Positions 26,053-35,494 of a stretch of 42,905 bases of DNA are shown one piece after another (within the stretch, counting starts at the first letter, position 1; each line of letters opens with the position of its first letter). The stretch spans positions 1 to 42,905 of the forward strand of contig NZ_JAQPOK010000094.1 of NCBI RefSeq assembly GCF_030068445.1, given 5' to 3'. Position numbers and translations under genes: made by a program. This stretch comes from Roseofilum halophilum BLCC-M91. GTDB taxonomy: Bacteria > Cyanobacteriota > Cyanobacteriia > Cyanobacteriales > Desertifilaceae. The notes below the pieces were generated by a model, which saw nothing but the letters and a program-made list of their open reading frames with translations, was not told the origin of the DNA and made no database searches.

Positions 26053-27176
26053 GGGCTGGCGGGTAAGGTAATGGTAAAGGTGGTTCCTTGGTTCACTTGG
26101 CTGTCTAGGTGAAGGGTTCCGTTGTGTAAATCTACGCATTTTTTGACAATGGAGAGTCCGAGACCGGTTCCGCCAATGTTGCCAATATTGCTCCCTCGAT
26201 GGAAGGAGTCAAATAGATGCTGTTGCTCGGATTCGGGAATACCAATGCCTCGATCTTGGATCTGAAATTCCATGGTGTTATTGAGGTCTCGCAGGCGAAT
26301 TAATACTTTACTACCCTGGGGAGAATACTTGATGGCATTGGAGAGTAAATGAACTAACATTTGTTCGATTAAGCGGCTATCGAGCATCCAGGAGCTTACA
26401 GAGTGTTGGGGCAGAAATTCTAGGGAATATTGGGGGCCGGCGATCGCCTGCATTCGGGCGATCGCTTGTTCAAACAGGGGAATGACTTCCACCAGCGTGG
26501 GGTTAAATTCCAACAAGCCAAAATCTGCATCTTTGATAAACAGAACATCCTCTAAGAGGCTGATCATATGGCTAATGGCTTTATGAATGCGGTCAAAATG
26601 TTTGTTCTGTTTTTGCTTATCCCACTTATCTCGATAGCGCTCTAACATCCCTACGGATAAGCCAATGGTGGTGAGGGGGGTTCGATATTCATGGGAAATG
26701 GTGGTGATAATCCGGGATTTTAGCTCATTGAGGGCTTGTAAATGATTTAAGGATTGATTTAAATAGGGGTCGATTAAGCAGCGATCCTGGGGGTTAGAAA
26801 TGCACAGTAAGCTGGCAATGCGTTTGTTGAGCAGTTGAGGATGAAGGGGTTTGGGTAAAAAATCATCTGCTCCCATTTCCAAAATTTGGCTAATAAAGTC
26901 GGGTTGTTGGCAGTCGCTGATGACTAAAATGGCTGGTGGGTAAGGTTGGCCACCTTTTTGATAGGCGATCGCCTCTTTGAGTTGCTGCACGTTGCGATCG
27001 CGAACATCAACAATAATCAGATGGGGTTGCTCATTCGAGAGTTCTGCCATCTCACTAACGGTTTGAGTCACATACTGATGTGGCGGGATTTCCTCCATTG
27101 CAGGGGGATGGATTGATAAACTCAGCTCTTGGGCTAACGGAGGGTCTGCCTCCACAATTAGAATCAATGAAGACAT
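26049..27176 (-). CDS. REC - HisKA - HATPase hybrid kinase
   Basis: 375 residues, cytoplasmic. Receiver ~3-125 with Asp57 in LIIVDVRD and Lys109 in FLPKPL, then HisKA with His162 in TISHEYRTPL, and HATPase ~255-373 (LSNAIKYSPQGSK, DRGIGI, GTGLGL). Kinases with only an N-terminal receiver are usually controlled by another kinase. Last gene of a four-gene signalling run; 139 bp separate it from the GGDEF gene upstream, so it may have its own promoter. Confidence 0.9.
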   Translation of the reverse strand: MSSLILIVEADPPLAQELSLSIHPPAMEEIPPHQYVTQTVSEMAELSNEQPHLIIVDVRDRNVQQLKEAIAYQKGGQPYPPAILVISDCQQPDFISQILEMGADDFLPKPLHPQLLNKRIASLLCISNPQDRCLIDPYLNQSLNHLQALNELKSRIITTISHEYRTPLTTIGLSVGMLERYRDKWDKQKQNKHFDRIHKAISHMISLLEDVLFIKDADFGLLEFNPTLVEVIPLFEQAIARMQAIAGPQYSLEFLPQHSVSSWMLDSRLIEQMLVHLLSNAIKYSPQGSKVLIRLRDLNNTMEFQIQDRGIGIPESEQQHLFDSFHRGSNIGNIGGTGLGLSIVKKCVDLHNGTLHLDSQVNQGTTFTITLPASP

Positions 27177-27315
27177 CAGAGATTAGTTATCCGGCTTAGA
27201 GGGAACTTCAGTTAATTAAGGGTGACTTTAGGAGATGGATGCCAGTAGACTTCCCTATTTTTACTTATGCTAGATGCTTCTTCAAGGGCATCATACCCTA
27301 ATTGATGCCAACTCC

Positions 27316-29241
27316 CTATACAAAACTGGACTGGCCCTCTAAGCTTAACCCGTGGGTTTGAATGGTATTGCGTCCCTGAGCTTTCGATTGATAGAGAGCT
27401 TCATCGGCGTTAATGAGTAATTGGTAGGGTTCAATCTCCACTTGAGGTATTTTACAGGCAACGCCTAGGGATAAGGTGAGGTGGGAACAGATGGGGGAAG
27501 CTAGATGTTCCATGTGCATAGAGTTAATTTGCTGCTGAATCTTGTTCGCGACTTGGAGAGCGCCTTGGAGGGGAGTATAAGGGAGAACGACTACAAATTC
27601 TTCCCCACCATACCGAGCGACTAAATCGGCTGGACGTTGAGCAGAGGAGGCGATCGCCTGGGCAACGTTCCGTAAGCAGTCATCTCCGGCTTGATGTCCG
27701 TAGGTATCATTATAGAGCTTGAAATGATCGATATCGCATAAAATAATCGATAGGGGAGCGCCCTCGCGAGCGAGTCTGCGCCATTCCACGGCTAAATATT
27801 GATCGAAGCGTCGCCGGTTGGCGATACCGGTTAAGCCGTCTAGGGTTGCCATTTGGTGTAGCATTTGATTGGTTTGGGCCAGTTGTTGATACAGTTGCCC
27901 TTGGCGGATGGCGATCGCCACTTGATGAGTGATTTTTTGCAGTAATTCTAGTTGTTCTTCTGGCCAAGAGCGAGGCGATCGGCAATCCTGTAAAGCTAAC
28001 AGACCCCACAGAGACTCTGGGGTTTTTTGCAGTAACTCTTGTGGAGACTCCATCCCCATGTCTCGATCCGGTAAGGGTAACTCAAAGCACTTGATTTGAA
28101 TCACCAATTGAGATTTCACCTGCCACTGGTGTAACTTTTCTTCAAAGGCAGAACGAGCTTGGGGCGAAATTTGTTCAATCACCCCCAATTTTAAGTCAGA
28201 GGTTTTCCCATAATCTAGCACCTCTTCTAGGTTCACATTTTCGATCGTTTCCCCAACCACTGAGCCACAACCGGCAGCAACGGATTCTACCAAAACATTT
28301 AAACTCGCTTCTGATTGCACGCTATAAATCAACACTCGATCTACTTGCAACAGTTTACGCACTTCACGAACCGTGGTTTTTAATATTTCTTCTAAATTGA
28401 GAGATTGGCGAATTTTTTGAGTGATAATGCTAAATATTTTTTCCTGTTGTGCTTGTTTTCTTAAGATTAATTCCACCTGCTTGGTATCGGTAATATCCCG
28501 ACCGACTGCTTGATATTCGGCCAGGGTTTTCTGGGAGGTAAAAATCCCGCGAATCGTCCAGGATTGCCAGATTGCAGGGACATTCTGGGAAGAAATCGGT
28601 AATTCTAGAGTCACTGTCGGACTGTTGAGCGTGATTTGTTCCAACTTTTTCTGAAGTTGAGACCAGTCTCGATCGAACAGTCCATAGGAAATACGTTGAC
28701 CCACTAAGGCTTCCGGTTCCTGATGGCAAAATAAACTAAAGGCTCGGTTAATAAAGGTAATGGTTCCATCAGCTAAAAACCGACAAATAAATTCCGTTTG
28801 ATCTTCAATAATTCCTCGGTAACGGGCTTCACTTTGCCGTAATTTTTCTAGAGTTTCTTTGCGTCTGATCGCATAATGAATGGCGCGGGTGAGCATATTT
28901 GGGCGCAATTCATTCTTAAAAATATAATCCTGGGCCCCCGCTTTCAGGGCAGAGATTGCCGTTACTTCGTCGTCTAAACCCGTCAGCACAATCATGGGAA
29001 TATGGGGTGCTTGTGCATACATGGTTTGACAAGTTTCTACTCCTTTAGCATCGGGTAAAGACAAGTCTAATAAAATTACTGCATAGGAATTTTTGATCGC
29101 CGATTCGATGGCTTGGGCCAAAGTTTCCACGCGATCGATTTGGTAATGACACCCTTGTGTCCTCTGGAGTAAGGTTTCAATCAGACGAACATCGGCAGGA
29201 TTATCTTCAATCAATAGTACATTTAGGGTAACTTGATTCAC
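27316..29241 (-). CDS. Diguanylate cyclase: REC - PAS - GAF - GGDEF
   Basis: 641 residues from GTG 29239-29241; no nearby ATG is in frame. Receiver ~6-122 (Asp59 in VILLDLSLPDAKG), PAS ~140-255, GAF ~285-450, GGDEF ~475-635. The active site reads GGEEF (545-549), the form found in active c-di-GMP synthases. An inhibitory site RPAD (536-539) lies exactly five residues before it, so product feedback is likely. No EAL domain. Phosphorylation of the receiver, perhaps by a neighbouring kinase, probably controls activity. Confidence 0.93.
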   Translation of the reverse strand: MNQVTLNVLLIEDNPADVRLIETLLQRTQGCHYQIDRVETLAQAIESAIKNSYAVILLDLSLPDAKGVETCQTMYAQAPHIPMIVLTGLDDEVTAISALKAGAQDYIFKNELRPNMLTRAIHYAIRRKETLEKLRQSEARYRGIIEDQTEFICRFLADGTITFINRAFSLFCHQEPEALVGQRISYGLFDRDWSQLQKKLEQITLNSPTVTLELPISSQNVPAIWQSWTIRGIFTSQKTLAEYQAVGRDITDTKQVELILRKQAQQEKIFSIITQKIRQSLNLEEILKTTVREVRKLLQVDRVLIYSVQSEASLNVLVESVAAGCGSVVGETIENVNLEEVLDYGKTSDLKLGVIEQISPQARSAFEEKLHQWQVKSQLVIQIKCFELPLPDRDMGMESPQELLQKTPESLWGLLALQDCRSPRSWPEEQLELLQKITHQVAIAIRQGQLYQQLAQTNQMLHQMATLDGLTGIANRRRFDQYLAVEWRRLAREGAPLSIILCDIDHFKLYNDTYGHQAGDDCLRNVAQAIASSAQRPADLVARYGGEEFVVVLPYTPLQGALQVANKIQQQINSMHMEHLASPICSHLTLSLGVACKIPQVEIEPYQLLINADEALYQSKAQGRNTIQTHGLSLEGQSSFV

Positions 29242-29401
29242 GCGGTTTAATCCTTGACCATCTTCAATGCAAAGGGGGAATCGATAATTATTTTATATTA
29301 TACATAACTCCCTTTTTGACCTGCCTTGATGTCTGAACCGTTAATACTTAACTTTTTGTAGTCTAAATGACATTTTTGATAACAGGCAACTTCTTCTAAG
29401 G

Positions 29402-29857
29402 TTAAAATATTGTGCCGGATATGGGGGGAAGCTTAACGGAAGTTAACCAAAATTGTTCGACCAGATGTATCAAGTGTTGGAACTGATCGAACGAAGAGGG
29501 TTTCTTTAGATAGCAATTGGCATAGTTTTGGTAACTTGAGAGAATATCGGCTTCGTTTTCTGAGTTACTGAGCATGATGACGGGAATCACCCGCAGAGAG
29601 AGATCGGCTTTAATTTCGGCTAAGACTTCTAAACCGCTTTTAGTGGGTAATTTAATATCTAAGAGAATGATATGGGGCTGTGGACTGTGGTTATAGGGTT
29701 CATGGTGATGCAAAAAGGCGATCGCCTGTTCTCCACTCTCTACCACATGGAGCTGATGTTCGATCGAGCCTTTGCGAAATGCCTGCACCATCAAGGCAGC
29801 TTGACTGGGCGAGTCTTCGACCAACAAAATATGAATGGGTTCAGAACTAAAATTCAA
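29402..29857 (-). CDS. Single-domain response regulator, Rcp1-like
   Basis: 151 residues from TTG 29855-29857; no ATG is in frame upstream, so TTG is accepted because the family begins near IHILLVEDS. Receiver only: acidic pair in LLVEDS, Asp67 in IILLDIKLP, Lys in CYLKKPSS. The YLKKP form is typical of regulators that serve phytochrome-class kinases (Rcp1 type). It begins 16 bp after the large PAS kinase stop, most likely translationally coupled and its direct partner. There is no output domain; it would act by protein contact or as a phosphate relay. Confidence 0.9.
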   Translation of the reverse strand: MNFSSEPIHILLVEDSPSQAALMVQAFRKGSIEHQLHVVESGEQAIAFLHHHEPYNHSPQPHIILLDIKLPTKSGLEVLAEIKADLSLRVIPVIMLSNSENEADILSSYQNYANCYLKKPSSFDQFQHLIHLVEQFWLTSVKLPPISGTIF

Positions 29858-29873
29858 AGTACATGCATCATCA

Positions 29874-32800
29874 TTAAGTGCGATTAGGGATTGTAAAGTA
29901 AAAGGTGGCTCCCTGGTTAAGGTTGGACTCTACCCAAATTTTTCCTCCATGACGGGCAATAATTTTATGACAGATAGCCAAGCCAATCCCTGTACCGGCA
30001 AAAGCGCTTTGGGAATGGAGTCTTTGGAAAATGGCAAAGATGCGCTCGGCATAACGGGGATCGATGCCAATGCCATTATCCTGTACCCAAAAGAGCCAAT
30101 GGGAATCTTGAGGTTTGGCTCCGAGGTGAATGTTCAAGGGGCGATCGCCGCGAAACTTCAGGGCGTTACTACATAAATTTTGCCACAGTTGCACCATCTG
30201 GGAGCGATCGGCGTAAATTGTGGGTAAGGGATCGTGGGTTAGGGTGGCACAACTTTCCTCGATCGCGACGTTTAAGTTGATCAAAACCTGCTGTCGCACG
30301 TCCTCAAGATCGGTGGGCAGCATCTCTTGAGCGCAAGTTCTCACCCGCGAAAAGGCTAATAAATCCTGAATTAACCCTTGCATTCGCTCTCCTTCACTGA
30401 GGATAAAGTGCAGATAGTTTTCGCCTTCACCATCGAGAAGATGACCATAATCTTCTTTCAACAGTTGACTGAAACTGACGACTCCTCGCAGGGGTTCCTG
30501 TAAATCATGGGAGGCTATATAGGCAAATTGCTGTAATTCGGCATTAGAACGGGCTAATTCTTCCTGTTGGCAGATTTGTTGGGCGATCGCCTCTTGTTGT
30601 TCAAGTTGCGCTTGTTGACGGGCAGTATGGGTATAGAGCATTTCCCCGACAACCTGTAAAATTCTGCCATCTTCGACTGACCATTGTTTGGGGTTCTCAC
30701 CATTGGACTCGCATTTAATTTGTCCCCAGAGTCTTCCCGATGCAGTCCAAATGGGAACGGCTAAGAGGGAAGCAATTTGCAAAGATTGTAAATAGGCTTT
30801 CTCTGCCTGGGCGATCGCCGGGAGTTCCTCAAGGGAATTGATAATCAAAATATCCTGTTGACGCAGCCTCTCAAACCACCAGCTAAAAGGAGCCACCTCC
30901 AGGTTTTGAAACCGATCGCGAAAGGATACACTCTCACGATTCAACCATTCATCGGTAAGACTCAATTGGGTTTCTTCTGGGTTTAACCGAATGAGATACA
31001 CTCGACTCGCTCCCATTGCTTCACCGAGTATACCCAAGAGATCGTCAAAATCGAGGGTATCATGGCGGGTTAACCATTTAGAAACTTCTGATAAAGCTGT
31101 TTCCAGTTTGAGACGATATTTTAATTCTTGCTCCGCTTGTTTGCGATCGGTAATATCTTCTGCAATGCCCGCCACTCGTTCAATATTCCCCCATTGATCT
31201 TCGATGGGAAACGCCCGATCCCAAATCCACCGCGTTTTGCCATTCGGACAACGAATCTGATATTCACAAAAGGTATAGTTACCTTGAATTTGTTGCTCTA
31301 AGGTTTGCTTGACTCGATCGCGATCCTGGGGATCGACCGTCTCTAACCAGGAAAAATGAGGCTCATAGACTTCTGAGAGCGATCGCCCCCAAACCTTTTC
31401 ATAGGCAGGACTGATATATTCAATCTCATAGGGATGAGTCGTCGCCAACCAAAAGACATCTTGAACATTATCAGCCAACTGGCGAAACCGTTGTTCGCTT
31501 TCCCGGAGCGCTTCTTCCGCTTGTCTTCGTTCGGTAATATCGCGAATACTCACCACATAAACGGGTTCACCCAACCAATAGGTTTGAGACACACTCATTT
31601 CCCCCACCCCCATTACATGGTTCCCTTGGATTAAATCCAGTTCCGTCACACTGTCCACAGTCAGGGGTTGACCGAATTCATGATGGATTAAGCTGGAAAT
31701 GGGACGATTAAACAACTGAGCGGCTGCGGGATTCACAAACTGAATGATCCCCTCAAGATCGACAATCAGTAAGCCATCGGAAGCGCTATTAATAATGGTG
31801 TGCAGTCGCGCCTCACTTTCCCAGAGTTGCAGTTCAATCAACTTATGGGTGGTAATATCAATGGCTGTCCCTAAAATTTCGATCGGAACCCCTTGTGCAT
31901 CCCGCTTAAAGACCATATTGCGCGATCGCAGCCACACCCAAGACCCATTCTGATGGCGCATTCGATATTCCACCTCCTGAATTTCTCCATCGGCTAACCT
32001 TAACCACTCCTGTTTGATATTTTGAACTAACTCTAATTCATCGGGATGATAAATATCCTTCAAAAAATAAGTATCTTGGGAGTACATATCTTCGGGAGAA
32101 TAACCCGAAATACCTTCTAGGGAACGATTGACATAAATATTTTTCTCCTGTTGTAAATCATACAAATAGAGCAATTCGGGGGAGGCATCCGTCAGTTGTT
32201 CAATAAAGCGTTTACTTTGGCGTAATTCTTCCTCTGTACGCTTGCGATCCGTAATATCTCGATAAATACTCAAATACCAATGTCGCTCTTCTTCCCAAAT
32301 AATCGACGTAGAAACCAATAAAGTTTTCTGTTGCCCATCCTTGGTGTGAATTACCGTTTCTACATCCTCTATTTTACCGCGATCGCGCACTTGCACAATC
32401 TGATCGGTAACTTTACTTAATTTTTCTGGGTTAGGATACAATAAACTTAAAAAATTATCAGCTTTATTGGCTTCTTCCTGAGAATATCCTGTCAGGCTTT
32501 CCATCTTAGGATTAAAAATACTAAAATATCCCCGTTCATCACTGAGCGTAATCCCTTCTCCCACTGTCTTAATTACTCTTAATAGACGGTCTAATAATCC
32601 TTTGATGAGATTAGAGTTTTGCTTTTGAGCCGTAATATCTGTATCTGTACCCGCCATTCGATAAGGCTTACCTGCACTGTCTCGAAACGCAATTCCCCGT
32701 GCTAAAATCCAGCGAATACTGCCATCCTTATGCACCATCCGATGCTCGACTTCATACAGAGGATTTAAACCCTCTAAATGCTCTTGAGCTAACTTCATCG

Positions 32801-33224
32801 TCATTTCTCGATCGTCAGGATGAACTAAGGCTATCCAAGATTCAATGCAATTGGTAATTTCTTCATCTGAGTATCCCAAAATTCCTTTTAAGTTGGGAGA
32901 GATATACATTTGATTGGTTTCTAAATCCCAATCCCAAACACCCACTTGACTACTCGAAATTGCTAGGGTATACCGTTCTTCTGTTTGATTGAGTAAATGC
33001 CTTAATCTTTGATTTTCTTGAATGACTTCCTGTAATTGGGTTTGCACAAAATTGAAACGCTCCCAAATTTGAGGTGAACAAAAGTTTTTGTGCTGATGCC
33101 AAAATTCAAAACCAGAGTGTTCTGTAAACGGATAGTTTAACTGCTCTGCACTATTCATCACTAATTTCTCCGAATTATGATTAACCAGTACCCAGTTTGA
33201 TTTTCCCAGTTTAAATTCATCCAT
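29874..33224 (-). CDS. PAS/GAF multi-sensor histidine kinase
   Basis: 1116 residues with no membrane segment. About five PAS domains with PAC motifs (~80-705; LAISSSQVGVWDWDL, then repeated ...DITDRK endings), a GAF domain ~715-870, a bacteriophytochrome-type HisKA with His906 in ASHDLQEPLRG, and HATPase to the end (NALKFRG, DNGIGI, GTGIGL). There is no chromophore-binding Cys signature that I can place, so light sensing should not be assumed. Its likely partner is the Rcp1-like regulator 16 bp downstream. First gene of the 26049-33224 run; 137 bp of AT-rich sequence upstream should hold the promoter. Confidence 0.92.
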   Translation of the reverse strand: MDEFKLGKSNWVLVNHNSEKLVMNSAEQLNYPFTEHSGFEFWHQHKNFCSPQIWERFNFVQTQLQEVIQENQRLRHLLNQTEERYTLAISSSQVGVWDWDLETNQMYISPNLKGILGYSDEEITNCIESWIALVHPDDREMTMKLAQEHLEGLNPLYEVEHRMVHKDGSIRWILARGIAFRDSAGKPYRMAGTDTDITAQKQNSNLIKGLLDRLLRVIKTVGEGITLSDERGYFSIFNPKMESLTGYSQEEANKADNFLSLLYPNPEKLSKVTDQIVQVRDRGKIEDVETVIHTKDGQQKTLLVSTSIIWEEERHWYLSIYRDITDRKRTEEELRQSKRFIEQLTDASPELLYLYDLQQEKNIYVNRSLEGISGYSPEDMYSQDTYFLKDIYHPDELELVQNIKQEWLRLADGEIQEVEYRMRHQNGSWVWLRSRNMVFKRDAQGVPIEILGTAIDITTHKLIELQLWESEARLHTIINSASDGLLIVDLEGIIQFVNPAAAQLFNRPISSLIHHEFGQPLTVDSVTELDLIQGNHVMGVGEMSVSQTYWLGEPVYVVSIRDITERRQAEEALRESEQRFRQLADNVQDVFWLATTHPYEIEYISPAYEKVWGRSLSEVYEPHFSWLETVDPQDRDRVKQTLEQQIQGNYTFCEYQIRCPNGKTRWIWDRAFPIEDQWGNIERVAGIAEDITDRKQAEQELKYRLKLETALSEVSKWLTRHDTLDFDDLLGILGEAMGASRVYLIRLNPEETQLSLTDEWLNRESVSFRDRFQNLEVAPFSWWFERLRQQDILIINSLEELPAIAQAEKAYLQSLQIASLLAVPIWTASGRLWGQIKCESNGENPKQWSVEDGRILQVVGEMLYTHTARQQAQLEQQEAIAQQICQQEELARSNAELQQFAYIASHDLQEPLRGVVSFSQLLKEDYGHLLDGEGENYLHFILSEGERMQGLIQDLLAFSRVRTCAQEMLPTDLEDVRQQVLINLNVAIEESCATLTHDPLPTIYADRSQMVQLWQNLCSNALKFRGDRPLNIHLGAKPQDSHWLFWVQDNGIGIDPRYAERIFAIFQRLHSQSAFAGTGIGLAICHKIIARHGGKIWVESNLNQGATFYFTIPNRT

Positions 33225-33361
33225 CTATTGAGCGACAACTGAGGTTAAGTCTAAATGACTGGAATCGGTCAATAAAAGACAAATAGAGATATAGTGATTA
33301 TTGAATGGGTTGAGATTTTTAATAATTAAATTCAATAAAATTAACAAATATTATTATATCT

Positions 33362-33742
33362 TTACGGATGAAGGTGACGATAACTAAGTAACCAATTGGC
33401 GATCGTTGCTCGGCGAGTTTGTCGTGGCCCAAACTCACCGATTTTATATCCCTTAAATCCTAATTCTTGTTTCAGAAGTTGTTTATTTTCTGGGGGAATC
33501 GAGCGAGTTAGTTTGAGGGTAGCTGGACGGGAAGCAATGAAATCAGGGGGTTCAGGATACACTTCCCCCCAATCATCCATTACTTGGCTGATATCCCAAG
33601 TTTGGTTATCTGCATTATAACGATAGCCCAAATAGTGCCACACTAATTCATTGACGATTCGATCGTCTAGGCTATCTTCTAGGGTTTCATCCACGATCGC
33701 CCAAATGGTTTCGTCCGTCAGCTCAGGTAAATTAGACATCAT
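33362..33742 (-). CDS. DUF1823 family protein
   Basis: 126 residues. Matches the cyanobacteria/plastid DUF1823 family: LVWHYLGYRYN, PEPPDFIASRPATLKLTRSI, PENKQLLKQELGFKGYKIGE, and RRATIANWLLSY near the end. Function unknown. Two in-frame ATG codons sit side by side at 33742 and 33739; either may be used. Soluble, no signal. Confidence 0.82.
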   Translation of the reverse strand: MMSNLPELTDETIWAIVDETLEDSLDDRIVNELVWHYLGYRYNADNQTWDISQVMDDWGEVYPEPPDFIASRPATLKLTRSIPPENKQLLKQELGFKGYKIGEFGPRQTRRATIANWLLSYRHLHP

Positions 33743-33835
33743 TGGAGTCTCGATCTAAGATGGAGTGAACAAGTCCAATTATAACCTCTTACCCCTCGTC
33801 GTTTACCTCTGGGTAATTAGTGAAATTTTCAAACC

Positions 33836-35230
33836 CTAGCCTCCAATATGTAACCCCATCAATACAAACCGCAAGGTAAAGATAGCCGCAATTCCCCATA
33901 CCGCCGGGCGAACCTCATGCATTTTGCCTTGAAACGATTTGAGTAAAGGATAGGTGATAAATCCGATCGCCAAACCTTCGGCGATCGAAAAGCTCAGGGG
34001 AATAAACACCAGCGTCAGAAACCCAGGGATAGACTCGGCCGGATCGTCCCAATGAATTGACCGTACACTTCCCATCATCAGCACTCCAATAATCACCAAT
34101 GCGGGTGCAGTGGCAAAGGGGGGAATACCGGAAATGAGGGGAATAAAGAAAATCGACAGGGCAAACAATGCAGCCGTCACCACAGCCGTAAACCCCGATC
34201 GCCCCCCTTCAGAAATTCCCGAAGCCGACTCAATATAAGTGGTTACCGTTGACGTGCCTAAAATCGCCCCTACCGTCGTGCCCACCGCATCAGCCATAAA
34301 TGCTTGACTGGCTCTTGGCAATTCCCCCCGGTCATTAATTAAACCCGCTTTCATGCCAATACCCGCCAAGGTTCCTACGGTATCAAATAAATCTACAAAC
34401 AGCAGCACAAACAAAATCGCCAACAGTTCCCAAAACGGAATTTGATTCAGGTTTCCCAAGCCCACCAACGCTTGACCAAACAAATCACTCGGCCATTGGG
34501 GAATCGCCAGGATACCAGTCGGTAGCTGGGCAACACCCAAAATCCAAGCCAAAACTGCCGTGGCCAAAATTCCTAACAATAGGGCCCCACGAATACGCCG
34601 AGCCAGAAACGCCGAGGTGATTATAATCCCAAAAATGGCGATTAAGGCGACTGGGTTACTCAAATCCCCCAAAGCCGTTGTGGTCACCTCATTGGCCACA
34701 ATTAAGCCACCATTTTTCAGCCCGATGTAAGTAATAAATAAACCAATCCCAGCCGCAGTCGAGTGTTTGATACAAGCTGGAATAGCCGTCACCATGCGAG
34801 CGCGAATATTAAAGAGAGTTAAGGCAATAAAAATCAGCCCTTCCAGAAACACTGCTGTTAAGGCAACCCGCCAATCAATCCCCAATCTGAGGACAATAGA
34901 AAAGGCAAAATAGGCGTTCAATCCCATGCCTGGAGCGAGGGCAAACGGGTATTTGGCATAACATCCCATCACTAAAGAGGCGATCGCTGCCGAAAATGCC
35001 GTGGCAATCACCAATTCTCCGAATAAATCCCGACTTTCTTGTAAAAAAATGGCATTCGACAAAATATCCGGATTGACCACCAAAATATAGGCCATCGTAA
35101 TAAACGTCGTTGCTCCAGCCAATACTTCTGTGCCCCAACTCGTATTTAAGGCCTTCCATTGGAAGAACTCACCTATCTTTTGTTCTAACGATAAGGAAGT
35201 AGACTGAGGGCGTTCCTGGTCTTCATTCAT
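33836..35230 (-). CDS. NCS2/AzgA-type purine permease
   Basis: 464 residues with about 12 membrane segments. Family signature blocks: TEVLAGATTFITMAYILVVN, ALAPGMGLNAYFAFS, LFVDLFDTVGTLAGIG and GTSTVTTYIESASGISEGGR. AzgA members take up adenine, guanine and hypoxanthine with protons; the exact substrate cannot be told from sequence. Complete. It lies just past the tRNA-Thr gene on the same strand. No purine riboswitch was recognised in the 102 bp between them. Confidence 0.92.
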   Translation of the reverse strand: MNEDQERPQSTSLSLEQKIGEFFQWKALNTSWGTEVLAGATTFITMAYILVVNPDILSNAIFLQESRDLFGELVIATAFSAAIASLVMGCYAKYPFALAPGMGLNAYFAFSIVLRLGIDWRVALTAVFLEGLIFIALTLFNIRARMVTAIPACIKHSTAAGIGLFITYIGLKNGGLIVANEVTTTALGDLSNPVALIAIFGIIITSAFLARRIRGALLLGILATAVLAWILGVAQLPTGILAIPQWPSDLFGQALVGLGNLNQIPFWELLAILFVLLFVDLFDTVGTLAGIGMKAGLINDRGELPRASQAFMADAVGTTVGAILGTSTVTTYIESASGISEGGRSGFTAVVTAALFALSIFFIPLISGIPPFATAPALVIIGVLMMGSVRSIHWDDPAESIPGFLTLVFIPLSFSIAEGLAIGFITYPLLKSFQGKMHEVRPAVWGIAAIFTLRFVLMGLHIGG

Positions 35231-35301
35231 AAGTGTTCAAAACTAAACCATTTGCCACACCATACCACCCCCCGCTCCTCCCAATGAGCAACAGGGAATA
35301 C

Positions 35302-35327
35302 AAAAAACAGGGCTGTCAGGAATCCCT
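35302..35327 (-). terminator. Weak terminator after tRNA-Thr
   Basis: On the minus strand AGGG and CCCT enclose an 11-base loop, followed by G and six T. The stem is short; the T-run and the position 6 bp after the tRNA support the call. Confidence 0.35.
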
Positions 35328-35332
35328 AGAAA

Positions 35333-35404
35333 AGCCGATGATGAGATTTGAACTCACGACCTACCGATTACGAATCGGTTGCTCTACCACTGAGCTACAT
35401 CGGC
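35333..35404 (-). tRNA. tRNA-Thr, anticodon CGU
   Basis: 72 bases fold as a tRNA: acceptor GCCGATG/CATCGGC with discriminator T at 35333, D arm GCTC-AGTGGTA-GAGC, anticodon stem ACCGA/TCGGT with loop TTCGTAA (anticodon CGT at 35372-35370), five-base variable loop, T arm GTGAG-TTCAAAT-CTCAT closed by one G-U pair. CCA is not encoded. Reads ACG threonine codons. Confidence 0.97.
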
Positions 35405-35494
35405 AATTGCCATCCTGTACTATAGCACATGCCTAGATTTTAGACTAGAATCTAGAGGGACTACGGAAGAGAAAAGCTTTAAACTCAACTTTGG

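Noticed and set aside
29874-33224. Phytochrome photoreceptor
   Set aside because: The HisKA region is of phytochrome type and an Rcp1-like partner follows, but no PHY domain or chromophore Cys could be placed; the sensors are PAS and a plain GAF.
35231-35332. Purine riboswitch ahead of the permease
   Set aside because: The gap is only 102 bp and no purine aptamer core or paired loops could be found.
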